A program made the translations under genes and the position numbers. This document shows, piece by piece, positions 1 to 8,074 of a stretch of 64,000 nt of DNA. The notes under the pieces were generated by a model, which worked only from the letters and a program-made list of their open reading frames with translations, searched no databases and was not told the origin of the DNA. Where the stretch lies: positions 1 to 64,000 of the IMG/VR virus record IMGVR_UViG_3300008450_000030; one strand, written 5' to 3'. The DNA is from a virus. Position 1 is the stretch's first letter; the number at the start of each line of letters is the position of its first letter.

Positions 1-367
1 TACCAACAATCCCTTGTGCTACCAAGTAGTTTGGTGTTAGCAAGGTATCGAAACTGCTGGCCCCGCCTATCGGATTCCAGCCCCATTGAAACACTCTACT
101 GCCTTCGCCTAAAGACCCAATGCTTGTAAGTCCTGACTGATAGTAGCTCTGGTCTGGGCGTGGGTTGCGAACTGCTTGTGGGTCGTCTACTGGATACATA
201 CCCAGCAGCAACTGCGGATGGTCAGGGTCCCAGCACTCTGGGCATACAAGCAGGTTATACGTCTTGGTCCGTATGACTTCCTTCTTGAGCACGGTCAACT
301 TAAACCGCTGCCCACATCGGTCACACTCCGCAATCGAGTTCTTGGCTGAAGTGTACCTATTACCCAT
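1..367 (-). CDS. Partial zinc-ribbon phage protein (runs off the window)
   Basis: The reading frame starts with ATG at 367-365, just after the stop of the upstream adaptor-like gene, and has no stop before the window edge, so about 122 residues are visible. C15xxC18 and C42xxC45 form a four-cysteine zinc-ribbon pattern at the N-terminus. The rest is Pro/Gly-rich with no recognised domain. Position after the adaptor gene suggests a head-tail or virion-associated role, which is inference only. Confidence 0.6.
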   Translation of the reverse strand, partial: MGNRYTSAKNSIAECDRCGQRFKLTVLKKEVIRTKTYNLLVCPECWDPDHPQLLLGMYPVDDPQAVRNPRPDQSYYQSGLTSIGSLGEGSRVFQWGWNPIGGASSFDTLLTPNYLVAQGIVG

Positions 368-368
368 A

Positions 369-1061
369 TCAACCTATGAACATCTGCCGTGGTACGAAGC
401 GCACCGATGCTTTCTCTCGGTCTTCAGACGAAGCCAAGTCCCAAGCCTCATCGTACTGAGACTTGAGGAACGGAAGCCGCTCCATACCAGTCGGCAGTTT
501 TCCAGCCAAGTAGTACGCCAAGCCAGCAACCATACAAGGAATGAACCGGAACGGCACATCCATCGTGTTCACACCGTTGCCAGCATCCTGAATTCTGCGC
601 AGCCGCCAGTACACCAACGTGTAGTAGTTGTTCTGATTTGGCACAGGCCAAAGAGTAATCGTTGGGGTAGGGGTCAAACGATCAATGTAGATTTGGATCG
701 GACGAGCTTGGCTTAGCTTGTTGGGGATCGTAGCGTAGGTAGATACAGAAATGCGGGTAACGGACAGGTCTGCTTGCGTTGAGACATTACCCGGACTCGT
801 GCGGATAACGTGCTCCATCAGGTCTACCGTGTCAGACGGGAGAGCGTATGTCGCAGTGCCTTGTACAAGAGGGATAGAACCCTGCTCAACAGTCCATAGG
901 TTAATCCCGCGATTAGCCCAATCAGCAAACAGAAGATTGAGACTGCGCCTTGCAGTCTTGAGATCGTAACCCGAACGAAGTTCTGCTCCACAACGCTCAA
1001 ACGCCTCTTCTACCAGTTCCGTGAGATCGAGGTTAAATGCCGTTGTGCCTGAGGTTGCCAT
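369..1061 (-). CDS. Head-tail adaptor-like protein
   Basis: 230 residues, mostly helical at the N-terminus (a segment with LVEEAFERCG, then a RRSLNLLFADWANRG segment) followed by a beta-rich middle with LWPVPN. This resembles the SU10-type or P22 gp4-like adaptor proteins that bind under the portal and close the head. Length is typical for that group. It is followed, with a one-base gap, by the zinc-ribbon gene at the left edge. The family call rests on pattern memory, not on a search. Confidence 0.55.
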   Translation of the reverse strand: MATSGTTAFNLDLTELVEEAFERCGAELRSGYDLKTARRSLNLLFADWANRGINLWTVEQGSIPLVQGTATYALPSDTVDLMEHVIRTSPGNVSTQADLSVTRISVSTYATIPNKLSQARPIQIYIDRLTPTPTITLWPVPNQNNYYTLVYWRLRRIQDAGNGVNTMDVPFRFIPCMVAGLAYYLAGKLPTGMERLPFLKSQYDEAWDLASSEDREKASVRFVPRQMFIG

Positions 1062-1309
1062 TACTTACCTTTTGCTGTCAACGCGGATCGTTTGAAGGCT
1101 TGAGCCGTGGGCGCGCCCGATTGACCAACGGAGCGCATTTCTTCGCCAGAGCCTTTAGCAATTCGCTTGCGCTTGGCGTTAATGTTGGCATACAGACCTA
1201 CTTCCCCACCCTCTTTGTACAGCCCGACAGGTTCATTCCCGTCACGCTTCTTGGTAGTACGGGGCATCTTCTTGGGGTTGACGGCCCCCATACCGCGAGA
1301 GGGCATCAT
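1061..1309 (-). CDS. Small basic phage protein
   Basis: 82 residues, rich in Lys/Arg, with an NPKKMPRTTKK segment and a C-terminal part reading KGSGEEMRSVG then GAPTAQAFKRSA. Several ATGs lie near the start (codons 1, 2, 7 and 15), so the true N-terminus is uncertain. It belongs to a row of small basic proteins (1061-2334) in the late operon. Function is unknown; a structural or DNA-contacting role would fit the charge but is not shown. Confidence 0.55.
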   Translation of the reverse strand: MMPSRGMGAVNPKKMPRTTKKRDGNEPVGLYKEGGEVGLYANINAKRKRIAKGSGEEMRSVGQSGAPTAQAFKRSALTAKGK

Positions 1310-1311
1310 GG

Positions 1312-1539
1312 TTAAACCATCTTACCTTTGGTCTTACCCTTAGTAGCAATTCCGTCAGCAGCGCGAACGAAACCACCCTTAGCCATTTTCTTGACAGTCT
1401 TTGGATTAGCGGGGGCCGAAGCAGTGGGATCAGGTTTGGGGGCTGGCTTTGCCTTTTTTGAGGGGGGCGCAGAGCCACCATCAATATCCTTAGGAGGAGG
1501 CGTACCGGAGTCGGCGGTCCAAACTTTGTCGCTTGCCAT
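1312..1539 (-). CDS. Small Lys/Pro-rich protein with GGF-ADG-KG motif
   Basis: 75 residues with a Pro/Lys/Ala-rich low-complexity middle and a C-terminal module MAKGGFVRAADGIATKGKTK. The same module recurs in the next gene upstream (1549-1806), so the two are probably partial paralogues. Function is unknown. Two bases separate it from the following gene. Confidence 0.55.
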   Translation of the reverse strand: MASDKVWTADSGTPPPKDIDGGSAPPSKKAKPAPKPDPTASAPANPKTVKKMAKGGFVRAADGIATKGKTKGKMV

Positions 1540-1548
1540 GATATTTCC

Positions 1549-1806
1549 TTACTTGCAGCTTCCGCCACGTTTCATTGCGATCATCGTACCCTTGGTACGG
1601 CCTTGGGTAGCCTTGCCATCAGCGGAGCTAGTAAACCCGCCACCAGCGTACTTGGTAGGCTTCGCCTTACCAGACTTGCCGTGGACGCCTTCAGCCGCTT
1701 CGCCCATATCATATTTTGCCTTGGATTTGGCCTTGACCTTCATTTCCTTAGCTTCTTCAGCCTTGGTTTCCTTACCCATGAATGGGAACATTTTCTTAGT
1801 AGCCAT
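1549..1806 (-). CDS. Small Lys-rich protein with GGF-ADG-KG motif
   Basis: 85 residues from ATG at 1806, preceded by a Shine-Dalgarno-like GGTGGTG. A longer frame upstream to 1917 would overlap the preceding membrane-protein gene and has no good ribosome site. The N-terminus is MATKKMFPFMGKETKAEE, the middle is highly charged, and the C-terminus has GGGFTSSADGKATQGRTKG, matching the tail of the 1312-1539 product. Function unknown. Confidence 0.6.
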   Translation of the reverse strand: MATKKMFPFMGKETKAEEAKEMKVKAKSKAKYDMGEAAEGVHGKSGKAKPTKYAGGGFTSSADGKATQGRTKGTMIAMKRGGSCK

Positions 1807-1892
1807 ATCACCACCTTTCGCAAATAGTGCGTTTTTACCGTGCCTAGTCTTAGGCCTGTTCACCTTTTGAAGGTGCGCTTTGGGCTTAGTAT

Positions 1893-2075
1893 TCACTTGA
1901 GCCCTCTTCCTGTCCACCCACGAACAGTATCAGTCTCCCAGATGCGGAAGCCTGTCCAAATGATCGTAAACAGTGCTGCAATTGATGGGAGGATATTCAC
2001 AAGCGTGCCTACTACGGTTGCTAGGGACACGGCATCCATCACGTGTTTGGTAACCTCAAAAGCTTCGTCTTTCAT
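1893..2075 (-). CDS. Small membrane protein, holin candidate
   Basis: 60 residues with one long or two short hydrophobic segments at about residues 15-46 (SLATVVGTLVNILPS then IAALFTIIWTGFRIW) and a basic C-terminus. Size, topology and charge fit a class II-type phage holin that would permeabilise the inner membrane. The GH108 endolysin lies far away (59 kb) beside two other holin-like genes, so this may be an alternative holin or another membrane protein. Confidence 0.5.
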   Translation of the reverse strand: MKDEAFEVTKHVMDAVSLATVVGTLVNILPSIAALFTIIWTGFRIWETDTVRGWTGRGLK

Positions 2076-2076
2076 C

Positions 2077-2334
2077 TTAGCACTTCCATCGTTTGAGAGA
2101 TGCGGCCTTGCGAGTGGGTTGCCCCTTCTCGTCTTTCATTGGCCCCGGCATACCTGACATTCTGGCGCAGAACGATTTCTTCCGTGGGCCACCTTCAGGC
2201 TGAGGTGCTTTGAGGTTGCTGCCTGTGGCAGCATTGTATTTCTCTCTTCCCTTGGCGGTCAAGCCCGCACCCTTAGATACCGGGAGTTTTTCGCCTCGAC
2301 CAACGGCTAGGGATGGGGTCTTCTTCTTGGGCAT
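2077..2334 (-). CDS. DUF6321-like small basic protein
   Basis: 85 residues with the signature SFCARMSGMPGPMKDEKG and GLTAKGREKYNAATGSNLK, which I associate with the uncharacterised phage family DUF6321. It ends in a Trp-Lys-Cys tail. It sits between the repeat-rich fibre gene and the small membrane protein. Function is not known; the family name is from memory. Confidence 0.6.
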   Translation of the reverse strand: MPKKKTPSLAVGRGEKLPVSKGAGLTAKGREKYNAATGSNLKAPQPEGGPRKKSFCARMSGMPGPMKDEKGQPTRKAASLKRWKC

Positions 2335-2342
2335 AGTGAGTC

Positions 2343-3302
2343 CTACTGTAGCGTAACGACCAAATAATTGTTCAAGACCTTGACAAATCGCCCGTATTCA
2401 ATGTCATACAGTATCAGTCCGTCAAGATTGACTCCGCTTCCTTCAACGAAATTGAGCGTTCCGGTGACGACAATCGCGGACACAGAACCAGACATGGAAA
2501 GGGCATCAGCGCCGTTCAGATAGGCCAGTGAACCAGCGTTAGACAGATTGCCAGTAAACGATGGGGTGTCAGCGCCATCTGTGGTGGCTATAGTTCCGTT
2601 GACAGATACCGCACCACTAAACGATGGGGTGTCTGCACCGTCTGTTGTGGAGATTGTTCCGCTGACAGATATTGCGCCGTTGAACGCTGGAGTATCTGCG
2701 CCGTCAGTGGTTGCTATTGACCCTGTATTGGTCAACAAGCCTGCAAACGAAATGATGTCTGTGCCGTCTGTGGTGTTTAGCGTACCCGCAAGGATCAGTG
2801 AACCAGAAGCATTAAGAACGTCTGCGCCGTCTGTTGTGGCAATAGTGCCAGTGACAGCAAGGCTAGCCGTTCCCGAAGCAATGAGAACATCCGCACCGTC
2901 AGTGGTGGCGCTTGTACCTGTATTGGTCAGTACAGCGTTGGCCGCGAGTACGTCTGCGCCATCTGTGGTTGCTAGTGTGCCAGTAACATTAAGGCTAGCC
3001 GTTCCCGAAGCATTGAGAACATCCGCACCGTCAGTGGTGTTTGATGTACCTGTATTGGTTAGTACACCAGCAGAAGCAAGAACGTCTGCGCCATCGGTCT
3101 TGGTTAGCGAGGCAGTGTTGGTAAGGGTTCCGCTGGCAGCAAGAACGTCTGCGCCGTCTGTGGACGCTAGAGTTCCAACAATCCCAGTGACGCCAGCGGT
3201 CTGAAATGCGTCATTCTGAAACGCATCCGCTTGAAAGGCTGGGTCAGCCGCCGCAGGTGCTGAAGAGGCTGCGCCACCAAGTAATAGTGGCGTGAACCAC
3301 AT
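2343..3302 (-). CDS. Tandem-repeat (TTDGAD) fibre-like protein
   Basis: 319 residues. After an Ala-rich, short hydrophobic N-terminus and two DAFQ copies, about eleven imperfect repeats of roughly 20 residues follow, each centred on a T-T-D-G-A-D-V-L core, for example at ASTDGADVL, KTDGADVL and several TTDGADTP. The C-terminal 45 residues are unique (IVVTGTLNFVEG onward). Short beta repeats of this kind are typical of phage tail fibres or surface decoration. A long opposite-strand frame here is a shadow of the repeats. Confidence 0.6.
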   Translation of the reverse strand: MWFTPLLLGGAASSAPAAADPAFQADAFQNDAFQTAGVTGIVGTLASTDGADVLAASGTLTNTASLTKTDGADVLASAGVLTNTGTSNTTDGADVLNASGTASLNVTGTLATTDGADVLAANAVLTNTGTSATTDGADVLIASGTASLAVTGTIATTDGADVLNASGSLILAGTLNTTDGTDIISFAGLLTNTGSIATTDGADTPAFNGAISVSGTISTTDGADTPSFSGAVSVNGTIATTDGADTPSFTGNLSNAGSLAYLNGADALSMSGSVSAIVVTGTLNFVEGSGVNLDGLILYDIEYGRFVKVLNNYLVVTLQ

Positions 3303-3662
3303 TTAAGCCACCTGTCTAATCGACCAAGAAATTGCTCTGTCCGTACCTTGCAACTTCGTCAAGGTGTATGTCCAGCCATGCATGAGCAAGAGGGCTGAGG
3401 TAACGTAAACAGGTGCTGTCTGCACTCCGCTAATCGTGGTGTCGTCAATGACGCGCTGCGTACTTCCCGGCGAACCAGACGACACAACCTTCTCATAAAT
3501 CCTGAGTTGATAGGACTCCGTAGCCGTCAGGTTACTGAAGTCGAGGAACAGTTGGTAAATACCATCAGCGGTCTGGGCAGATACCGTGGTGCTGTTCGAC
3601 GGCAGGTCGTACTGGGTCGTGCTGATGGTGGCAGAGCCGCTAAATGCCTCAGTAATAGCCAT
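3303..3662 (-). CDS. Small beta-rich virion protein
   Basis: 119 residues with alternating hydrophobic/polar strands and no cysteine. Recognisable stretches are DGIYQLFLDFSNLTATESYQ and RIYEKVVSSGS. It overlaps the upstream glycine-rich adhesin gene by one base and is followed directly by the repeat protein. A structural or fibre-associated role is inferred from context. Confidence 0.55.
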   Translation of the reverse strand: MAITEAFSGSATISTTQYDLPSNSTTVSAQTADGIYQLFLDFSNLTATESYQLRIYEKVVSSGSPGSTQRVIDDTTISGVQTAPVYVTSALLLMHGWTYTLTKLQGTDRAISWSIRQVA

Positions 3663-4603
3663 TAGTCTACACTCCAGTAGGTGATAGCCACAAAACCGGG
3701 AGCCCCGTTCCCGCCAGCAGCGTCCCCCCCGCCGCCACTACCACCACCCCCAAAGCCGTAAGTTGGAGCCGTACCTGCTGCCCCTCCATTTGCCCCCGGA
3801 GCACCAAAACCAAACAAAGAGTGCCCACCAGCCCCACCAGCCCCGCGAGACAATGTGCCTGTTGTATTGCCAGTGCCTCCGGAAGGATTAACAGTTTGCT
3901 CTAAATTTGTACCGCCGAGGGTAATAAAAGAGCGTGCAACAAACGTGTTCCCACCGCCAGCAACGCTCCCAGTTGCGGCCCCCGCACAACCCCCAGAACC
4001 CCCCCAGTTGAAAATAATCGCATCAACGCCAAGCGGGTATATCCGCGAAGTAACATACGTTCCCATTGACCCTGCCGCACCCGCTGTGGCTCCACCGTTT
4101 CCAGTTGGTGATCCAGCATTACCTCCAGCGGCAAAGGTGGTTGGACTAGACCCCCCAGCAGTGCCTGCGGTAGGGTTTCCAGCAGTATTAGTAAGCAAGA
4201 CTCTGCCAGATACGTTTTGACTAAACGCAATCGGCAAACCAGCCACAGACGTATTACCCGGCGTTCCACCTGCGGCTCCAATAGCGCCTCCAGCACCTCC
4301 AGCGGCTATTGTGATCGTTAACGTGCTTTTTGGGGTGACTGCGACAAAAGGCGCATTAAAACAATAACCACCCGCTCCCCCACCTCCTCCCCCAACAGAT
4401 ATAGCCCCGCTGCCGTTTCCGCCGCCGCAACCGCCAGCACCTGCATTGGTCATGCCTAAAGTAATAGAGGCCACTCCATCTGGGACTGTCCATGTCCACG
4501 GCCCGGACGTTGATGTGGCGTCAACAACGCCATCAGTAACTAGCCCCGTTCCGACCTTGAACTCAACAATATGCTGACGCAGTATTGGTGAACCGTAACT
4601 CAT
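3662..4603 (-). CDS. Glycine-rich tail adhesin-like protein
   Basis: 313 residues. A short beta-rich N-terminal part (to about residue 50) precedes a long glycine-rich region with many runs such as GGGGGGAGG and GAGGAGGHS, ending in GAPGFVAITYW. Glycine-rich domains of this type occur in phage receptor-binding adhesins, where poly-glycine helices pack together. A second, independent glycine-rich protein is encoded at 62245-63882. It overlaps the upstream gene by four bases (ATGA). Confidence 0.6.
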   Translation of the reverse strand: MSYGSPILRQHIVEFKVGTGLVTDGVVDATSTSGPWTWTVPDGVASITLGMTNAGAGGCGGGNGSGAISVGGGGGGAGGYCFNAPFVAVTPKSTLTITIAAGGAGGAIGAAGGTPGNTSVAGLPIAFSQNVSGRVLLTNTAGNPTAGTAGGSSPTTFAAGGNAGSPTGNGGATAGAAGSMGTYVTSRIYPLGVDAIIFNWGGSGGCAGAATGSVAGGGNTFVARSFITLGGTNLEQTVNPSGGTGNTTGTLSRGAGGAGGHSLFGFGAPGANGGAAGTAPTYGFGGGGSGGGGDAAGGNGAPGFVAITYWSVD

Positions 4604-5013
4604 ACCGTCACCCCCAGAATTCGATCCGCATCAGCGGTGGTGATGTATCCCTGACTGGCGCAATGGTTGACGAAGTACACGGTGTCTGGGTCTTGCAGGT
4701 TGACATCCTCGGCCAGATCAAGCAGTTGAAGCCCGTCCACGATCACCGGGTCATTGGCTGCGCGAATACTGATGCGCTGCTGGGCCGTGAAACGGCGCAA
4801 GAACTCCAGCCTCGACACTGGGCCGGGAGGCAAGATCACCACCGGAGCCTTGCTGAAGTCCACCCCGTCGTACAAATCACCGGGGCCGAACTGGGTCAGA
4901 TCACCAGTGCGCTCGATGCAGATATGGTCGGGGTAGAACTGCTGCGCCCTTGCCACTGAGTCGGCACAGATGCAGTTCTCGACGATGCCGTTGGCGATGA
5001 GGAAAACGTCCAT
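4600..5013 (-). CDS. Tail-fibre locus protein, unknown
   Basis: 137 residues. The N-terminus MDVFLIANGIVENCICADSV is followed by an acidic middle and a helical C-terminus with RLEFLRRFTAQQRISIRAA. The arrangement between glycosyltransferase/methyltransferase genes and an adhesin would fit a fibre-assembly chaperone or a baseplate-type accessory protein. No domain is recognised. Confidence 0.5.
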   Translation of the reverse strand: MDVFLIANGIVENCICADSVARAQQFYPDHICIERTGDLTQFGPGDLYDGVDFSKAPVVILPPGPVSRLEFLRRFTAQQRISIRAANDPVIVDGLQLLDLAEDVNLQDPDTVYFVNHCASQGYITTADADRILGVTV

Positions 5014-5015
5014 AC

Positions 5016-5558
5016 TTAATCCACTACTTTTACAGGCTTGACCAAAGTAGCATACAGATCAGTAGCCGCTTCTTTGTAGTTCTGAAGCGCAAACTGGACA
5101 TGATCTGGATGCCTTGCGCCGAGTTCTGGGCTAAACGAATAGCCCCACGTTGCATCGAAATTGCAGGAGTACCCCTCTGGGTTCCATTTTATATCGGTGT
5201 GGGAAGCGTTGGTAGCCCTCCACTCCCGCTTCAGGTAGTAATAGAACATCTCAGCCACCGGGGGCCATTGATGGGTGAAGTCCCCATAGGCCCGATTTGA
5301 CGCCCAATGAGGCGTGGCAATGATGGCTTTGCCACCGTCCTTCAGCACCCGGAAGGCTTCGTTCATAAAGTGAACGCGCTGCCGAGCAGTCAGATGCTCA
5401 AGGAAGTGGCTGGCGTTTATCTCTTCCACCGTGCCATCTTCCCAAGGCCACGGGTCAACACCGATGTTCAGAACGACATCGACACCTTCCATAGCGTACT
5501 GATCGACGCCGAGGAATCCTTCTTTCTTGCGTGGGCCACAGCCGAGGTCAAGTTTCAT
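5016..5558 (-). CDS. Class I SAM-dependent methyltransferase
   Basis: 180 residues from ATG at 5558; a TTG nine bases upstream is less likely. Motif I is LDLGCGPRKKEGF at residues 3-15, with the acidic post-motif GVDQY and a later HFLEHLTARQR plus VLKDGGKAIIATP typical of motifs II-III. It should methylate a small molecule, sugar or protein using S-adenosylmethionine. It follows a glycosyltransferase gene by two bases, so the pair may act on the same glycan. The substrate is unknown. Confidence 0.8.
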   Translation of the reverse strand: MKLDLGCGPRKKEGFLGVDQYAMEGVDVVLNIGVDPWPWEDGTVEEINASHFLEHLTARQRVHFMNEAFRVLKDGGKAIIATPHWASNRAYGDFTHQWPPVAEMFYYYLKREWRATNASHTDIKWNPEGYSCNFDATWGYSFSPELGARHPDHVQFALQNYKEAATDLYATLVKPVKVVD

Positions 5559-5560
5559 AG

Positions 5561-6295
5561 TCACCAAGTGTAGTCAGGAATCCCGCCGCGCTTGCCTTCA
5601 AGGTCATAGTGCCCGACCTTTACTGAACAATCTATAGCGCACCGATAGCCGTGTTTACGAGCTTCGGCCCAGAAGTAGAGGTCTTGAGTAGCCACGCCGC
5701 CTTCAGTCTGGGTCACAAACCACGGCTTGCGGAGTTTCTCATCCTTGAACATATCCAGACGCCAGACATTAAACCCCATCCCCGTGCCGTAGCACTCGAC
5801 CAGCCCACCGTTGGGATCAGGCTTTTGGGGGCGGAAGTTCTGGATCGGGTCTTTGATGTCACCCCAGATTTGAGCGCAGCCTCCCGGCCCTTGGGTGAAG
5901 TACAAACCACCAATACAAGCGTACTCAGGATGCGCTTCCATCTGGGCCAACAACTTGATGATCCCGTCTGCTGGCGGGATGTTGTCGTGTTCCAGCGTGA
6001 TGATGTACTTCCACTTGGACAGATCAGGATGCGCGAGGATGCTCTCGATGGCAGAACTAAACGCTTTGCCTACTTCCATCCCAACTGCCCATAGCCGAGT
6101 GAACTTGGCGTTAGGTGGGGCGTACAGGTTCATCCAACTGGCGACTGCCTTAGTCGGAATTTGACCGAAACACGGCACGATCTGGATGCATGACAGGTCT
6201 TTGTAGGACTTGTCTGCCGTCAACCGGGAGATGGTTTCGTCCAGATCAGCGTTGTGTTTGCCACCGTCATAGGATGAAATGATTTGTGGCTGCAT
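5561..6295 (-). CDS. Glycosyltransferase (GT-A fold, family 2-like)
   Basis: 244 residues from ATG at 6295, which overlaps the stop of the preceding gene (TGATG). A nucleotide-sugar site is suggested by the acidic motif ITLEHDNIPP, followed by GGLYFTQG and a downstream DLYFWAEARKHGYR. The GT-A arrangement fits a cytoplasmic enzyme that could glycosylate a virion protein or host surface glycan. Its place inside the tail-fibre genes makes a virion target plausible, but this is inference. Confidence 0.7.
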   Translation of the reverse strand: MQPQIISSYDGGKHNADLDETISRLTADKSYKDLSCIQIVPCFGQIPTKAVASWMNLYAPPNAKFTRLWAVGMEVGKAFSSAIESILAHPDLSKWKYIITLEHDNIPPADGIIKLLAQMEAHPEYACIGGLYFTQGPGGCAQIWGDIKDPIQNFRPQKPDPNGGLVECYGTGMGFNVWRLDMFKDEKLRKPWFVTQTEGGVATQDLYFWAEARKHGYRCAIDCSVKVGHYDLEGKRGGIPDYTW

Positions 6296-6456
6296 CAAGG
6301 CATCCCGACAACCAACGTGGCAACGTAAACGGCCCCGCCTGTTACGTCATACTCCCGAACGCAAAGTGCGATATTGGGCACGGGGTTGCTCAGTACGATG
6401 TAGACCACCTCGTCAACCGTAATGCGTTGGCAACTAGCAAAATCATTGATGTCCAT
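6295..6456 (-). CDS. Small protein of 53 residues, unknown
   Basis: ATG at 6456 lies one base beyond the stop of the fibre gene 6458-7408, and its TGA overlaps the ATG of the glycosyltransferase gene. The product starts MDINDFASCQRITVDEVVYI and ends in VATLVVGMP, a compact alternating pattern suggesting a small beta domain. The tight spacing on both sides is the main reason to accept it. Confidence 0.6.
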   Translation of the reverse strand: MDINDFASCQRITVDEVVYIVLSNPVPNIALCVREYDVTGGAVYVATLVVGMP

Positions 6457-6457
6457 C

Positions 6458-7408
6458 TTAGACCGTGCCGTTTATGAACATGACCGCTGGGGCGCGGAAC
6501 GCAAGCGAATCAGAACCGCGAATTTGACTAAAGGCAACGCTGTTTGGCATCCCTGATGTAGTCGCACTATAAACGCCCTGCCCCAACGTCCATTGCTGCG
6601 TGGTGCTATGCGCTTGACCGAAGAAGCCCACAAAGTTGCTGTTGACGTTGGAAACCAACATCTGCGAAACGGACGCATTACCCCCGGCTGTTGTGGTTCG
6701 AGACAAGTGCCCAATCCAGATTTCACTTTCTGGGACGGTCAAAGACCACGGGAACGTGAGCAAACGCATACCGGAGTGCAAAGAGTAACTACCAACCGTG
6801 CCAGAAAATGTCAACGCGGTGCTAAACGAAGTGCTTGCGCTCAATGACAGGGTGCTGACGTTTTGCGTGTAGAACCCCATCCAGTAACTCAACGTGACTG
6901 AGCCTGTGGAGTTGGTAGCGTTGGTGTAGGCAACTGGAACGCCAACACGGTTTTGGAAGTAATACGGCGAGTGTTCTGGCTCGAAATACAGAGTTCCCTG
7001 ACCTTGCTGACCCGCAACCATCATCAGGTCGGAGTAAGGTGTCCAGCCGTCGTAGGTGGCATTGGGGATGATTGAAGCAGTTACCGTGCTGCCCGCCATG
7101 CCAAACGTAACGCCGTTGGCGTTGCTGAACAAAGCAGTACCGCTGGACAAAGTTGATCCGGCTACTGCCAGACCGATACCACCCCCGCCATTGCCGCCGC
7201 TGATGATGATGGTGCTGCCCGTCCCGCTCAGAGTGACGTTGTTGCCGCCCTGATAGACGATGTTTGTACCGCTGATAGTGGATGCACCAGCGGTGTTCCC
7301 TGCAAGGGTCACAAACTGATTGTGGCCGCTGTTCCAATCAGATGGGCGAACTACAGATGTGGCTGTACCGTCGCCTACCGTTTGGCTATACGCATGGTAC
7401 AGAGCCAT
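6458..7408 (-). CDS. Tail fibre / receptor-binding-like protein
   Basis: 316 residues, Ser/Thr/Gly-rich and beta-structured. An N-terminal part with VRPSDWNSGHNQFVTLAG is followed by a Gly-rich hinge GGNGGGGIG and a C-terminal domain of about 190 residues. The N-terminal pattern is common in phage fibre proteins. It is followed closely by a 53-residue gene and the glycosyltransferase. Confidence 0.6.
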   Translation of the reverse strand: MALYHAYSQTVGDGTATSVVRPSDWNSGHNQFVTLAGNTAGASTISGTNIVYQGGNNVTLSGTGSTIIISGGNGGGGIGLAVAGSTLSSGTALFSNANGVTFGMAGSTVTASIIPNATYDGWTPYSDLMMVAGQQGQGTLYFEPEHSPYYFQNRVGVPVAYTNATNSTGSVTLSYWMGFYTQNVSTLSLSASTSFSTALTFSGTVGSYSLHSGMRLLTFPWSLTVPESEIWIGHLSRTTTAGGNASVSQMLVSNVNSNFVGFFGQAHSTTQQWTLGQGVYSATTSGMPNSVAFSQIRGSDSLAFRAPAVMFINGTV

Positions 7409-7410
7409 GA

Positions 7411-7818
7411 TTACGCTCCGAAGGCGGTAATCGTAGCGAAGTTAGTTACAGCAACCGTCAAACCGATGCTAATGGTGGTGGTGTTCAAATTCAGATCAGA
7501 ACCAGAAGTACCGCACAGACCTTGCAACACCGCATTGGTAGTGGTCACTGCGGATGGGTAAATGCGGAAATACCCCGCCGTCCCCGCGCCAGTTGCCGTG
7601 GCTGAAGTAATGGCGTTAAACGTCAACACCCCGCTAGACGCCGTCCCAAGTCCCGATACGCTACAAGTAAGCGTAGCCAACAAAGACCCAGAATCAGCCG
7701 TACCGCAGTTGGCAGGGGGCGAGCCCGTGAAAATTTTCATTACCGCAGACGTACCCGCTTGGGTAGCAATGTCCGTCATTGCGTTGGTGCGGTGCGTAGT
7801 TGAGTACTGGAGAGCCAT
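7411..7818 (-). CDS. Virion structural protein, beta-rich
   Basis: 135 residues with Ala/Thr/Ser-rich beta composition; MKIFTGSPPANCGTADSG is the most distinctive stretch. Two bases separate it from the fibre gene that follows. Small proteins of this type are typical of phage tail or head-decoration genes; no more specific call can be made. Confidence 0.55.
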   Translation of the reverse strand: MALQYSTTHRTNAMTDIATQAGTSAVMKIFTGSPPANCGTADSGSLLATLTCSVSGLGTASSGVLTFNAITSATATGAGTAGYFRIYPSAVTTTNAVLQGLCGTSGSDLNLNTTTISIGLTVAVTNFATITAFGA

Positions 7819-7837
7819 GTTGAATCCTTAAATAGGC

Positions 7838-8071
7838 CTATGAATAAGACAATGATGCTCGATCATTCCATACATTGACAGAACCATCATTACCGTTCGC
7901 CCATGTAATAGACATACTGCCGCCAGTATTGTCTAGCTTGTAGATCGACCACACAGGGGAAGAAAGAGCGGCCCCAGTAGCGGCCCTACCAATGTAGTAA
8001 ATGGGGGCAGCAGAAGCATCCAGTTGGGTAGCCGTGCCTTCTGGGGCGCGGTAACTTACTTGGCTGCTCAT
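7838..8071 (-). CDS. Small virion-associated protein
   Basis: 77 residues, no cysteine, with aromatic beta pattern PIYYIGRAATG and SMSITWANGNDG. It starts three bases after the coiled-coil gene ends. Function unknown. Confidence 0.5.
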   Translation of the reverse strand: MSSQVSYRAPEGTATQLDASAAPIYYIGRAATGAALSSPVWSIYKLDNTGGSMSITWANGNDGSVNVWNDRASLSYS

Positions 8072-8074
8072 GCA

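Noticed and set aside
1328-1870. Long plus-strand frame opposite small basic genes
   Set aside because: Shadow of the minus-strand coding sequence; no ribosome site and wrong strand for the operon.
2548-3204. Plus-strand frame of about 218 codons opposite the TTDGAD protein
   Set aside because: Product of the repeat's reverse complement; not supported by context.
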